Position numbers and translations under genes: made by a program. A model generated the notes under the pieces. The model was not told the origin of the DNA and did no database searches. It saw only the letters and a program-made list of their open reading frames with translations. From Actinomycetota bacterium (GTDB lineage: Bacteria; Actinomycetota; Humimicrobiia; Humimicrobiales; Humimicrobiaceae), in contig JAMCVO010000645.1 in NCBI GenBank assembly GCA_023475715.1, positions 1 through 10,043 of the forward strand: a DNA stretch of 10,043 bases. Direction: 5' to 3'. Numbering within the stretch: position 1 is the stretch's first letter; each line of letters begins with the position of its first letter. This document shows, one piece after another, positions 1-5,780 of this stretch.

Positions 1-226
1 AGCCCTTTGCGACATCAAGCATGGTACCTATAATTCCCCAGAATTTTGAAACATTAAAAATAAGATTCCATCCCCCGGGGTTTTTATCGCCAATCTCAGT
101 GAGTTTTTTCCCGCCTGCAAGTTGTCCAATTATATAGCAAAAAGGAATTGCGCCAATCAGATAGCATGCGATTATTATTCCAATATAAATTACTCCAATA
201 TAAACACCTGTCTGCATAAGTTCCAT
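1..226 (-). CDS. plsY: PlsY-type glycerol-3-phosphate acyltransferase, N-terminal part (cut by window edge)
   Basis: This partial minus-strand gene reads 75 codons before the window edge. PlsY is an integral membrane enzyme that transfers an acyl group from acyl-phosphate to glycerol-3-phosphate, the first step of bacterial phospholipid synthesis. The start matches the family: a hydrophobic first helix (about residues 8-36), containing YLIGAIPFCYIIGQLAGG, then a loop with EIGDKNPGGWN (44-54), then a second helix beginning KFWGIIGTMLDVAKG. The loop aligns with the conserved PlsY segment usually written GSGNPGATN, but several positions differ. The gene starts 9 bases after the stop of the AIM24-family gene, so the two are probably co-transcribed. 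No strong ribosome-binding site is seen; Met4 (base 217) is an alternative start. A divergent PlsY paralogue is possible because the other catalytic motifs lie outside the window. Confidence 0.8.
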   Translation of the reverse strand, partial: MELMQTGVYIGVIYIGIIIACYLIGAIPFCYIIGQLAGGKKLTEIGDKNPGGWNLIFNVSKFWGIIGTMLDVAKG

Positions 227-235
227 TGTTTTTTA

Positions 236-910
236 TTAAGAATTATTTTTGGGTAATTTTGGTATCAGCCAGCCAAGGAATGAGTCTGTCGACCTTGACT
301 GAATCAGGATTCTGCCCGGACCGGTAACATCTACAACCAGGCCTTCACCACTGAAGAATGTTGATTTTAGACCACCGACTCTGCGAACGCTAAATCCTAT
401 GCCTTCATCAAATGCTACAAAGTGACCGGTATCAACTACAGATTTCTCACCTGCCCCTAATATAACTTCGTGTATTGCTCCAAAGCTTGAAAGCAATAGC
501 TTACCAGAGCCTGACGCACGCAGCAAAATTAATCCCTCAGATGCAAAGAAAGTTTTTGCTCCACCCCATTTTGTATCAATTTCAACTGTCTGCTCACAGG
601 CAACATAAGATCCTGACTGAACAAGCATAGATTTTTCAAGATTTACAACAAACATGTCTCCCGGAAGAGGCGGCGCCAGGTTTATCTCTCCACCGTTAGC
701 CGAAGCCTTAAAAGTATTCATGAAAAATGATTCTCCCCCAAGCACAGATCGCCCAAGAGCCTTAAAGAAACCACCCTGCATTTTTGTTTCGATTGATACA
801 CCGTCTCCCATTGAAACCATTGCTCCTGATTCAGCGCGGATTTCTTCGTTTGCAGCAAGTCTTACATTAGCCATTGTATACGATGGCTGGTAGAGCAATT
901 TAACGTCCAT
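236..910 (-). CDS. AIM24 / TIGR00266 family protein
   Basis: A 224-residue protein of the AIM24 (TIGR00266, formerly DUF124) family. Bacterial members are small all-beta proteins without an established biochemical role; the mitochondrial namesake affects inner-membrane organisation. Family features are the N-terminal stretch with AESGAMVSM near residues 27-35, the glycine-rich segment MQGGFFKALGRSVLGGESFFMN at about 44-65, the central LAPPLPGDMFVVNL, and repeated short beta-strand units with GEGLVVDVTGPGRILIQSR near the end. There is no signal peptide or obvious transmembrane helix. The ATG at 910 is preceded on the minus strand by AGAAGGGA at good spacing, which fixes the start. It is the first gene of a minus-strand pair with the partial plsY gene and is divergent from the LOG-family gene. 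The family call is firm; the function is not known. Confidence 0.9.
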   Translation of the reverse strand: MDVKLLYQPSYTMANVRLAANEEIRAESGAMVSMGDGVSIETKMQGGFFKALGRSVLGGESFFMNTFKASANGGEINLAPPLPGDMFVVNLEKSMLVQSGSYVACEQTVEIDTKWGGAKTFFASEGLILLRASGSGKLLLSSFGAIHEVILGAGEKSVVDTGHFVAFDEGIGFSVRRVGGLKSTFFSGEGLVVDVTGPGRILIQSRSTDSFLGWLIPKLPKNNS

Positions 911-1158
911 TTTTATTCCCTTCTTTCTTGATGTTGCATATTAATATTCTGCAGGTCTCAATTAGTGCATTAACAAATTTATAATTGTAATTTTATATAA
1001 TTTATAATTTTTTAACAAACATAAAAAGTATGACCGGAAATAAGCATATAAAAATAAGTTGCATTTTAGTCCTAAATGTAGAATAGTATAAAAGTAATTC
1101 CCATATAGAATTGCAGACAAATAAAAAGTAAAAAAATATTAATGAAAGAAAATAAAAG
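911..1158. other. Divergent intergenic region between AIM24 and LOG genes
   Basis: A 248-base, very A+T-rich gap that must hold promoters for both flanking genes. On the minus strand, TTGTTA followed after 17 bases by TAAAAT (about bases 990-1018) is a possible promoter for the AIM24 gene. The composition makes such matches cheap, so this is weak. No convincing -35/-10 pair stands out for the plus-strand gene. No RNA gene or repeat is visible. Confidence 0.35.
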
Positions 1159-1869
1159 ATGAATAAAAAATATCTTCGCAAGAATGAAGATAAGGAACTG
1201 CTGCGTGCTTCAAAAAAGATGGATTATGGTTTTGTAAAATCAGACCCATGGCGGGTACTTCATATACAGAGTGAATTTGTCGAAGGATTCAATGCTCTTG
1301 CGGGAGTAGGACCATGCATATCTTTTTTCGGCTCAGCCCGTACAACATCTGATGATCCTTATTACAAAGCTGCTTATGAAACCGCATCACTGCTTGTAAA
1401 GCAGGATTTGGGAATAATTACTGGTGGAGGTCCCGGCATAATGGAAGCTGCAAACAAAGGGGCATTAGAGTCGGGGGGACTGTCAATAGGCTGCAACATA
1501 GAGCTTCCTGTTGAACAGGCACCAAATCCATACCAGAATATAGCATTAGAGTTCAGGTATTTTTTTGTCCGTAAAATGATTTTTGTGAAATATTCGGTTG
1601 GATTTGTTATTTTCCCTGGAGGCTACGGTACTCTTGATGAACTCTTTGAAGCCCTGACACTGGCACAAACAAATAAGATCGAGCATTTTCCGATTGCTCT
1701 TTTCGGAAAAGATTACTGGAAAGACTTATATCAATGGATTAATGTATGCCTGCTTGAAAAATACTGCACCATAAGCCCGGAGGATAAGGATCTTTACAGT
1801 GTTGTTGACAGCCCGCAGGAGGCAGTAGATTACATCATGAACGTAATTGATAAAAACGAATATATATAA
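1159..1869 (+). CDS. LOG family protein (TIGR00730), nucleotide 5'-monophosphate phosphoribohydrolase-like
   Basis: A 236-residue Rossmann-fold protein of the LOG family, often mislabelled lysine decarboxylase. Characterised members hydrolyse the N-glycosidic bond of nucleoside 5'-monophosphates, including cytokinin ribotides, to release the free base. The family signatures are present: FFGSARTTSDDPYY at about 56-69, TGGGPGIMEAANKGA at 88-102, the catalytic Arg in FFVRKM (R138), and PGGYGTLDE at 153-161 with its Glu161. A roughly 45-residue N-terminal extension precedes the core, as in longer bacterial homologues. The ribosome-binding site is weak (AGAAAATAAAAG), but the ATG at 1159 is the first usable start in the frame. 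The gene is divergent from AIM24 and separated from the microcompartment cluster by 274 bases with a likely hairpin, so it is probably its own transcription unit. The physiological substrate is unknown. Confidence 0.9.
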   Translation: MNKKYLRKNEDKELLRASKKMDYGFVKSDPWRVLHIQSEFVEGFNALAGVGPCISFFGSARTTSDDPYYKAAYETASLLVKQDLGIITGGGPGIMEAANKGALESGGLSIGCNIELPVEQAPNPYQNIALEFRYFFVRKMIFVKYSVGFVIFPGGYGTLDELFEALTLAQTNKIEHFPIALFGKDYWKDLYQWINVCLLEKYCTISPEDKDLYSVVDSPQEAVDYIMNVIDKNEYI

Positions 1870-1891
1870 ACACGGATATATATAAATTATG

Positions 1892-1916
1892 GTAATTATA
1901 CCAAGGGGATAATTAC
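1892..1916 (+). terminator. Candidate hairpin / weak terminator after the LOG gene
   Basis: GTAATTAT at 1892-1899 pairs exactly with ATAATTAC at 1909-1916. Inside, two C-G pairs after one A-G mismatch close a 3-base loop. It sits 22 bases after the LOG stop codon. No immediate U-run follows, but a second all-A/T inverted repeat (ATAAAAA, TTG, TTTTTAT at 1927-1943) runs into a T-rich tract. Termination here would insulate the LOG gene from the downstream promoter. Transcription could also read through, since the stems are A+T-rich. Confidence 0.35.
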
Positions 1917-2000
1917 GTAAATTATTATAAAAATTGTTTTTATATTTTTGCATTAAAGATATATTTTTTTCATGAGCCTGTAAACTTCATCTGAAATTTC

Positions 2001-2016
2001 AAGCTTTAAAAAGCTT
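2001..2016. repeat. Perfect inverted repeat upstream of the cluster promoter
   Basis: AAGCTTT, two bases, AAAGCTT: a perfect 7+7 inverted repeat ending 20 bases before the -35 box at 2037. Its position suits an activator or repressor site or a short hairpin. There is no second copy in the window to support a specific regulator, so the role is open. Confidence 0.35.
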
Positions 2017-2036
2017 AACGTTTTCGGCAAAAATTA

Positions 2037-2065
2037 TTGACTAAAAAAATAATAAAAGCTAAAAT
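2037..2065 (+). promoter_or_regulatory. Probable sigma-70-type promoter for the microcompartment cluster
   Basis: TTGACT (2037-2042) and TAAAAT (2060-2065) are separated by exactly 17 bases, the best -35/-10 pair seen in this gap. Transcription would start near 2072, about 70 bases before the ATG of the TIM-barrel gene, whose AGGAG ribosome-binding site is at 2130-2134. It precedes an uninterrupted run of plus-strand genes, so it may serve the TIM-barrel gene, the GntR gene and perhaps the shell operon. Confidence 0.5.
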
Positions 2066-2143
2066 CTATTCTTAGAAATCTGATGACTATTAAAAGATAT
2101 CATATAATTATTTATTAACAACTTTTCACAGGAGCTAATAATT

Positions 2144-2821
2144 ATGGCACCCAAACTGATATTAATGTTCACGCAAAACGATGTTACTGTTCCCAACGCA
2201 ATAGAAGCTTTCGAAGAGGTAAAGCATTTGCCTGTAGATTATTTTGGCTTTAAGGAAATAGGGCTCCCGCCTGAAAAAATGAAATTATTAAACGATAAGA
2301 TTCATGCTGCAGGATTTCAATCATTTATAGAGGTAGTAGAATATGATGAAGATAAAATTATGGGGCCATCTAAAATGGCTGTTGATATGGGATTTGATTA
2401 TCTTATGGGTACAGTATATTACCCTTCAATCTGGAAAATAATAGACAAGAAAATTAACTATTTCCCGTTCTGCGGCAAGATTTATGAGCGACCCTCAATT
2501 CTTGATGGAACAGTAGAAGAAATTGCTGCGGATGCAAAAAGAATAGAAGCAGCAGGAGCAAATGGTTTTGACCTCCTTGCGTATAGATATATCAAACCGG
2601 AGAAAGTAAATGAGCTTGTTGCGGCTGTTAGAAATGCTGTAAGAGTTCCTGTTGTTTCAGCAGGCTCAATAAACAGTTTTGCAAGGCTTCAGGAAACAAT
2701 TGACCAGGGAGTATGGGGATTTACAATTGGTGGAGCTTTCTTTGAAAAGAAATTTGTTCCCGACGGTTCATATAGTGACAATGTAGCAGCTGTCCTTTCA
2801 AAATTAGGCAAAAAAGTTTAA
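2144..2821 (+). CDS. Uncharacterised phosphate-binding TIM-barrel protein
   Basis: A 225-residue protein that reads as one (beta/alpha)8 barrel. Strands and helices alternate regularly: LILMFT (5-10), VDYFGFKEIG (31-40), FQSFIEVVE (58-66), DYLMGTVY (85-92), INYFPFCGKI (104-113), GANGFDLLAYRY (138-149), VPVVSAGSI (168-176), WGFTIGGAFF (191-200). The last two units form the standard phosphate-binding pair of barrels such as HisA/HisF, NanE and thiamine-phosphate synthase, so a sugar-phosphate or similar phosphorylated ligand is likely. I do not recognise a characterised family and name no reaction. Aldolase, epimerase or isomerase activity is conceivable. It has an AGGAG site 9 bases before the ATG and is the first gene after the promoter at 2037, with the GntR gene 69 bases downstream. 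This suggests it acts on the substrate or an intermediate of the microcompartment pathway. Confidence 0.75.
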   Translation: MAPKLILMFTQNDVTVPNAIEAFEEVKHLPVDYFGFKEIGLPPEKMKLLNDKIHAAGFQSFIEVVEYDEDKIMGPSKMAVDMGFDYLMGTVYYPSIWKIIDKKINYFPFCGKIYERPSILDGTVEEIAADAKRIEAAGANGFDLLAYRYIKPEKVNELVAAVRNAVRVPVVSAGSINSFARLQETIDQGVWGFTIGGAFFEKKFVPDGSYSDNVAAVLSKLGKKV

Positions 2822-2890
2822 AGATAGCTTTGCCTAAGCTTTTAAATAAATTAGGTGATAATAAAAATAAAGTCCGTTTAGAATGAAAAT

Positions 2891-3610
2891 ATGTCAACAT
2901 TTTTAACAATTAAAAAGTTGCTGGTGGATTATATAAGAATTAAGAATCTGAAAGTCGGTGATAAATTTCCTCCCGAATCCGAACTTGCAGGGAAGTTAAA
3001 TGTCAGCAGGTTGACATTAAGGGAAGCCTTAAAGGTTTTCAGGGAAGAAGGGCTTATTTACACTGTTCATGGTATCGGTACTTTCTTATCAAGTGATTTT
3101 GAACAGATAAACGAGACGCTGGATATGAATCTGGGAACAACAGAGATGATAACTTCGGCAGGATATAAACCAGGGGTTAAATTCTTTGAGAGAAAACTAG
3201 TAAAAGCCGATATGAATCTTGCTAAGTCTTTAAATGTTTCCAAAGGTTCAGATATCCTTGTGTGCAAAAGAGTCAGAACAGCAGATAGCAAGCCTGTTGT
3301 TTATACAATTGATTATTTTTCACCATCACTTGTAAATGCTTTTCTAAGCAGCAATGATGAAAATATTTCCATATATGGATTCATTGAGGAAACATTAAAA
3401 ATAAAAATAGGCAACAGCCTGGCAGAGATAATGCCGACATGTTGTACAGCTGATCTTGCTAAAAAACTGGAATATGAAGAAGGCAAGTCTATTCTCGTCA
3501 TACAGCAGGTAGTTTATGATCAGAAAGGAAATCCACTTATTTACAGCAAAGAATATTTCCGTCCCGACTGTTTTAAAATATCTATAAACAGAAGAAGAAT
3601 ACAAAGATGA
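2891..3610 (+). CDS. GntR-family transcriptional regulator with UTRA effector domain
   Basis: A 239-residue GntR/HutC-type regulator. The N-terminal winged helix-turn-helix spans about residues 5-68, with FPPESELAGKLNVSRLTLRE and the wing GLIYTVHGIGTFLSS. A UTRA ligand-binding domain follows from about 90 to 232, ending in the typical NPLIYSKEYFRPDCFKISI. UTRA domains of this subfamily usually bind small ligands such as sugar phosphates, amino acids or phosphonates. Lying between the TIM-barrel gene and the shell operon, it is the obvious candidate local regulator, probably a repressor relieved by a pathway sugar phosphate; that is inference. The ATG at 2891 is the first in this frame; the ribosome-binding site is weak. 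Candidate operators are the palindromes at 3743-3758 and 2001-2016; neither matches the TGGT-N4-ACCA type known for NagR/YvoA. Confidence 0.9.
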   Translation: MSTFLTIKKLLVDYIRIKNLKVGDKFPPESELAGKLNVSRLTLREALKVFREEGLIYTVHGIGTFLSSDFEQINETLDMNLGTTEMITSAGYKPGVKFFERKLVKADMNLAKSLNVSKGSDILVCKRVRTADSKPVVYTIDYFSPSLVNAFLSSNDENISIYGFIEETLKIKIGNSLAEIMPTCCTADLAKKLEYEEGKSILVIQQVVYDQKGNPLIYSKEYFRPDCFKISINRRRIQR

Positions 3611-3644
3611 AAGCAAGAATATTTTACATAAGTCAGAAAGGTTG

Positions 3645-3665
3645 GATATGGAGAAATTGAAAAAA
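3645..3665. repeat. 21-base direct repeat, copy 1 (partner at 4046-4066)
   Basis: Bases 3645-3665 match 4046-4066 at 20 of 21 positions. Copy 1 covers the start of the 30-codon small ORF and copy 2 the 3' end of the first BMC-P gene. Both encode D-M-E-K-L-K-K in frame. The match is A-rich and could be chance or a trace of local duplication. Confidence 0.4.
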
Positions 3666-3740
3666 TACTTCCAAGATAATATTGCAATAAAGAAGATTAT
3701 GACTGAAAATTCAACACAAGCGATTACAATAATAGGTTAA
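3648..3740 (+). CDS. Candidate 30-residue small ORF between regulator and shell operon
   Basis: ATG at 3648 is preceded by AGAAAGG (3635-3641) with a 6-base spacer, a better ribosome-binding site than the GntR gene has. The frame runs 30 codons to TAA at 3738-3740. The first 18 residues begin MEKLKKYFQDN and continue with alternating Ile and Lys, a basic amphipathic helix; the remaining 12 (TENSTQAITIIG) are uncharged apart from one Glu. The helical part loosely resembles the 15-20 residue encapsulation peptides on BMC cargo enzymes, but no cargo domain follows. It could be a translated leader or coupling peptide, the remnant of a lost gene, or chance. It starts 37 bases after the GntR stop and ends 2 bases before the 16-base palindrome. 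I recognise no homologue. Confidence 0.35.
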   Translation: MEKLKKYFQDNIAIKKIMTENSTQAITIIG

Positions 3741-3742
3741 AA

Positions 3743-3758
3743 CAAATTTTAAAATTTG
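3743..3758. promoter_or_regulatory. Perfect 16-base palindrome ahead of the shell operon (candidate operator)
   Basis: CAAATTTT followed directly by AAAATTTG is a perfect two-fold symmetric 16-mer with no spacer. It begins 2 bases after the small ORF and ends 29 bases before the first BMC-P start codon. With no loop it is a poor hairpin but a good shape for a dimeric regulator such as the GntR protein encoded just upstream. A TAAAAT within it could be a -10 element, but no -35 box is found at proper spacing. Confidence 0.4.
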
Positions 3759-3787
3759 ATAAAAAAATAAATACAGGATAGCAGAAA

Positions 3788-4081
3788 ATGAGATTTGGAA
3801 GAGTTAAGGGAAACGTAATTTCAACAATAAAACATGAAAAATTAAAAAGCATTAAGCTGATGATCGTTGAACCTCTGGATCCTGATGGGAAAGTTATTGG
3901 CAAAGAAGAAATAGTTGGTGATTTTTTGAACGCTGCTATTGGCAGCCTGGTGATCTGGGGTGCTGACGGCAAGATAATAAGCGATGCAATGGGAGTGGAA
4001 AATATACCATTAAGAGGTTCAATCATTGGCATAATAGATAAGATAGATATGGAAAAATTGAAAAAAGTGATAAAGGGCTAA
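3788..4081 (+). CDS. BMC-P vertex shell protein 1 (EutN/CcmL family)
   Basis: A 97-residue single-domain EutN/CcmL protein. Such proteins form pentamers that cap the twelve vertices of the polyhedral microcompartment shell. Family marks are the opening FGRVKGNVISTIKHEKLKS, the strand LMIVEPLDPDGK (29-40), and the closing SIIGIIDKID. The central part (GDFLNAAIGSLVIWGADGK, about 45-63) keeps the expected beta-barrel pattern but lacks the usual GxGExVLxxxGSxAR wording. It ends with a short basic helix MEKLKKVIKG. An AGGA site at 3775-3778 supports the ATG at 3788. It is the first shell gene, 7 bases before a second BMC-P gene; together they begin the structural operon. The length is normal for the family (about 85-100 residues). 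Confidence 0.9.
   Translation: MRFGRVKGNVISTIKHEKLKSIKLMIVEPLDPDGKVIGKEEIVGDFLNAAIGSLVIWGADGKIISDAMGVENIPLRGSIIGIIDKIDMEKLKKVIKG
4046..4066. repeat. 21-base direct repeat, copy 2 (partner at 3645-3665)
   Basis: This is the second copy of the 20/21 match described at 3645-3665, here coding the C-terminal D-M-E-K-L-K-K of BMC-P protein 1. The two copies are 401 bases apart. Confidence 0.4.
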
Positions 4082-4088
4082 AAAAATT

Positions 4089-4373
4089 ATGAAAATGGTT
4101 AAAGTTATCGGCAGTGTTACATCTACCATAAAAGATGATTCTATAAAAGGGGTTAAGGTCTTATTTGTTCAAACAGTTGATATAGATCTTACAGAAAGAA
4201 AGGATTTCTATATAGCAATTGATACTGTTGGTCTTGGAGAAGGAGAGCTTGGACTGATGGTTACAGGCAGTACTGCTAAAAAAACTGACATAACTAAAGG
4301 CAGGAATATTGATGCTGCTATTGTGGCAAAAGTGGAAAGAATAGATCTGGAGAATATAAATCATATAGTTTAG
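4089..4373 (+). CDS. BMC-P vertex shell protein 2 (EutN/CcmL family)
   Basis: A 94-residue second EutN/CcmL-type protein. It opens VKVIGSVTSTIKDDSIKGVKVLFVQ, the standard first strands. It keeps the family segment AIDTVGLGEGELGLMVTGSTAKK (43-65) and closes with IDAAIVAKVERID. It is clearly diverged from the neighbouring BMC-P protein, not a recent duplicate. Two or three distinct BMC-P proteins per locus are common, and heterogeneous vertices may follow. It begins 7 bases after the previous stop. An AAAGGG (4072-4077) inside the end of the upstream gene is the only likely ribosome-binding site, which implies translational coupling. The second in-frame ATG at 4095 is an alternative start. Confidence 0.9.
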   Translation: MKMVKVIGSVTSTIKDDSIKGVKVLFVQTVDIDLTERKDFYIAIDTVGLGEGELGLMVTGSTAKKTDITKGRNIDAAIVAKVERIDLENINHIV

Positions 4374-4422
4374 AGTATAAAGATTAATAAAATCAGGAAA
4401 TTATGAATAATAAACTTTAAAA

Positions 4423-5769
4423 ATGGATAAACAGGGAATCGAAATTATAAAAAATGCAGGAATAGTCGGGGCCGGCGGTGCAGGTTTTCCATCACATGTA
4501 AAATTTAATGCTCAGGCAGATACTCTGATCATAAATGGTGCTGAGTGCGAGCCGATGATTCATGTGGATAAGCTTTTACTGAAGTATGATTTTGGTAAAG
4601 TTTATGAAGGGATGAAAATTGCAGCTGAATTGACGGGAGCAAAAAGAATCGTGCTTGCTCTCAAAGCAAAATATAAAGATGCCATAAAAGTAATAGAAGA
4701 TTTTAAAAACAGTGGTAAATCAGATGGCTTTAATTTTGAAATATTTAAGCTTGGCAACTTCTATCCCGCAGGAGACGAGCAGGTGCTTGTTTATGAAGTG
4801 ACTCATAAGATAGTGCCGGAAGGCGGTATTCCGCTGCAGCTTGGAGTAATCGTAACAAATGCAGAAACTCTTCTCAATATTTCAAATGCTTTTGGCGGTG
4901 AAAATGTAACGCAAAAATATGTCACTGTTAATGGTGAAGTTGCCAGTCCGATGACCCTGAAAGTTCCGGTCGGAACTCCGGTAAAAAAACTTATCCAGTA
5001 TTGCGGGGGCGTTATAACCGGCGGTAACTTTGCAGTAATTGATGGCGGGCCGATGATGGGTAAAATTGTAGATCTGGATAAATATGCTGTTAAAAAAACT
5101 ACCAAATCCATAATTGTTCTGCCTGAAGATTCCATAGTTGTCGAGCACAGAAGAAGAAGCATAAACAGGGCGGTTAAAAGGGCTCAGGCAATTTGCCTAA
5201 GCTGCAGAATGTGCACAGATTTATGCCCCAGGTATCTTTTGGGACATGAACTTTTCCCGGATGAAATGATGAAAAAAATGTATCGGGGAGAACTCAATGA
5301 TTCAGATCTGGAAAAATTTGACTTTGCATTTTTATGCTGTGACTGCGGATTGTGCGAGCTTTACAGCTGTGTAGTGGATTTGTCGGGAAGATCGCTTTTC
5401 AATTATATAAAGGCTGAGCTTGGCAAAAAAGGTGTAAAAAATCGCCATAACAGGAAAGACTTGGCTGTAAATGATTTCAGGGATTACAGGAAAGTGCCGT
5501 TAGACAGACTTGAAAAAAGGCTGGAAGTTGACAGGTACCCCGGCATAACTTCACTGAGTGATTTCAATGCAAAAATAAGTGAAATCAAACTATACCTTTC
5601 CCAGCACGTTGGCGCACCTTCCGTCCCAGTTGTCAGAACAGGAGATAAGATTACTGAAAGTCAGCTTGTAGCGGACATCCCCGAGGGAAAACTTGGCGCT
5701 AAAGTTCACAGCTCGATAAATGGCATTGTATCTGAAATAACCGATTCATATATAATAATAAAAGAATAG
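4423..5769 (+). CDS. pduS: PduS-like flavin / iron-sulfur oxidoreductase (RnfC-related, SLBB)
   Basis: A 448-residue PduS-type protein, related to RnfC and the Complex I 51-kDa subunit. PduS oxidises NADH through FMN and passes electrons to Fe-S clusters; in the Pdu system it reduces cobalamin and can bind the shell protein PduT. The N-terminus IIKNAGIVGAGGAGFPSHVK carries the glycine-rich nucleotide/FMN motif (16-22), followed by NGAECEPM (38-45). The flavin-binding 51K domain spans about 1-150, an SLBB-like region about 160-225, then the ferredoxin part with C258/C261/C264/C268-Pro and C305/C306/C308/C311/C316, enough for two [4Fe-4S] clusters. A C-terminal barrel with PEGKLGAKVHSSINGIV (420-436) follows. 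The last cluster ligand is followed by Val instead of the usual Pro. The start matches the family N-terminus; no good ribosome-binding site precedes it. The PduT gene follows 11 bases later, supporting a joint electron path. Confidence 0.93.
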   Translation: MDKQGIEIIKNAGIVGAGGAGFPSHVKFNAQADTLIINGAECEPMIHVDKLLLKYDFGKVYEGMKIAAELTGAKRIVLALKAKYKDAIKVIEDFKNSGKSDGFNFEIFKLGNFYPAGDEQVLVYEVTHKIVPEGGIPLQLGVIVTNAETLLNISNAFGGENVTQKYVTVNGEVASPMTLKVPVGTPVKKLIQYCGGVITGGNFAVIDGGPMMGKIVDLDKYAVKKTTKSIIVLPEDSIVVEHRRRSINRAVKRAQAICLSCRMCTDLCPRYLLGHELFPDEMMKKMYRGELNDSDLEKFDFAFLCCDCGLCELYSCVVDLSGRSLFNYIKAELGKKGVKNRHNRKDLAVNDFRDYRKVPLDRLEKRLEVDRYPGITSLSDFNAKISEIKLYLSQHVGAPSVPVVRTGDKITESQLVADIPEGKLGAKVHSSINGIVSEITDSYIIIKE

Positions 5770-5780
5770 GGACAGCAGGA

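Noticed and set aside
1890..1903. TGGTA-ATTA-TACCA as a GntR/HutC-type operator
   Set aside because: The TGGT and ACCA halves are 6 bases apart instead of 4, the site lies over 130 bases upstream of the promoter, and it is better explained as part of the hairpin at 1892-1916.
2833..2855. CCTAA ... TTAGG inverted repeat between the TIM-barrel and GntR genes
   Set aside because: Five base pairs with a 13-base loop and no T-run are too weak to call a terminator or attenuator.
4403..4420. Five-codon minicistron (ATG to TAA) just ahead of pduS, with AGGAAA upstream
   Set aside because: A tiny ORF in A+T-rich DNA with a spacer of only 2 bases is most likely chance. It could explain the missing pduS ribosome-binding site by reinitiation, but nothing else supports that.
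4803..5162. 119-codon open frame antisense to pduS
   Set aside because: It overlaps conserved PduS sequence completely and has no family features or translation signal.
4423..5769. True RnfC subunit of an Rnf complex
   Set aside because: The N-terminal wording and domain order match PduS, the partner PduT lies next door, and no other rnf genes are present.
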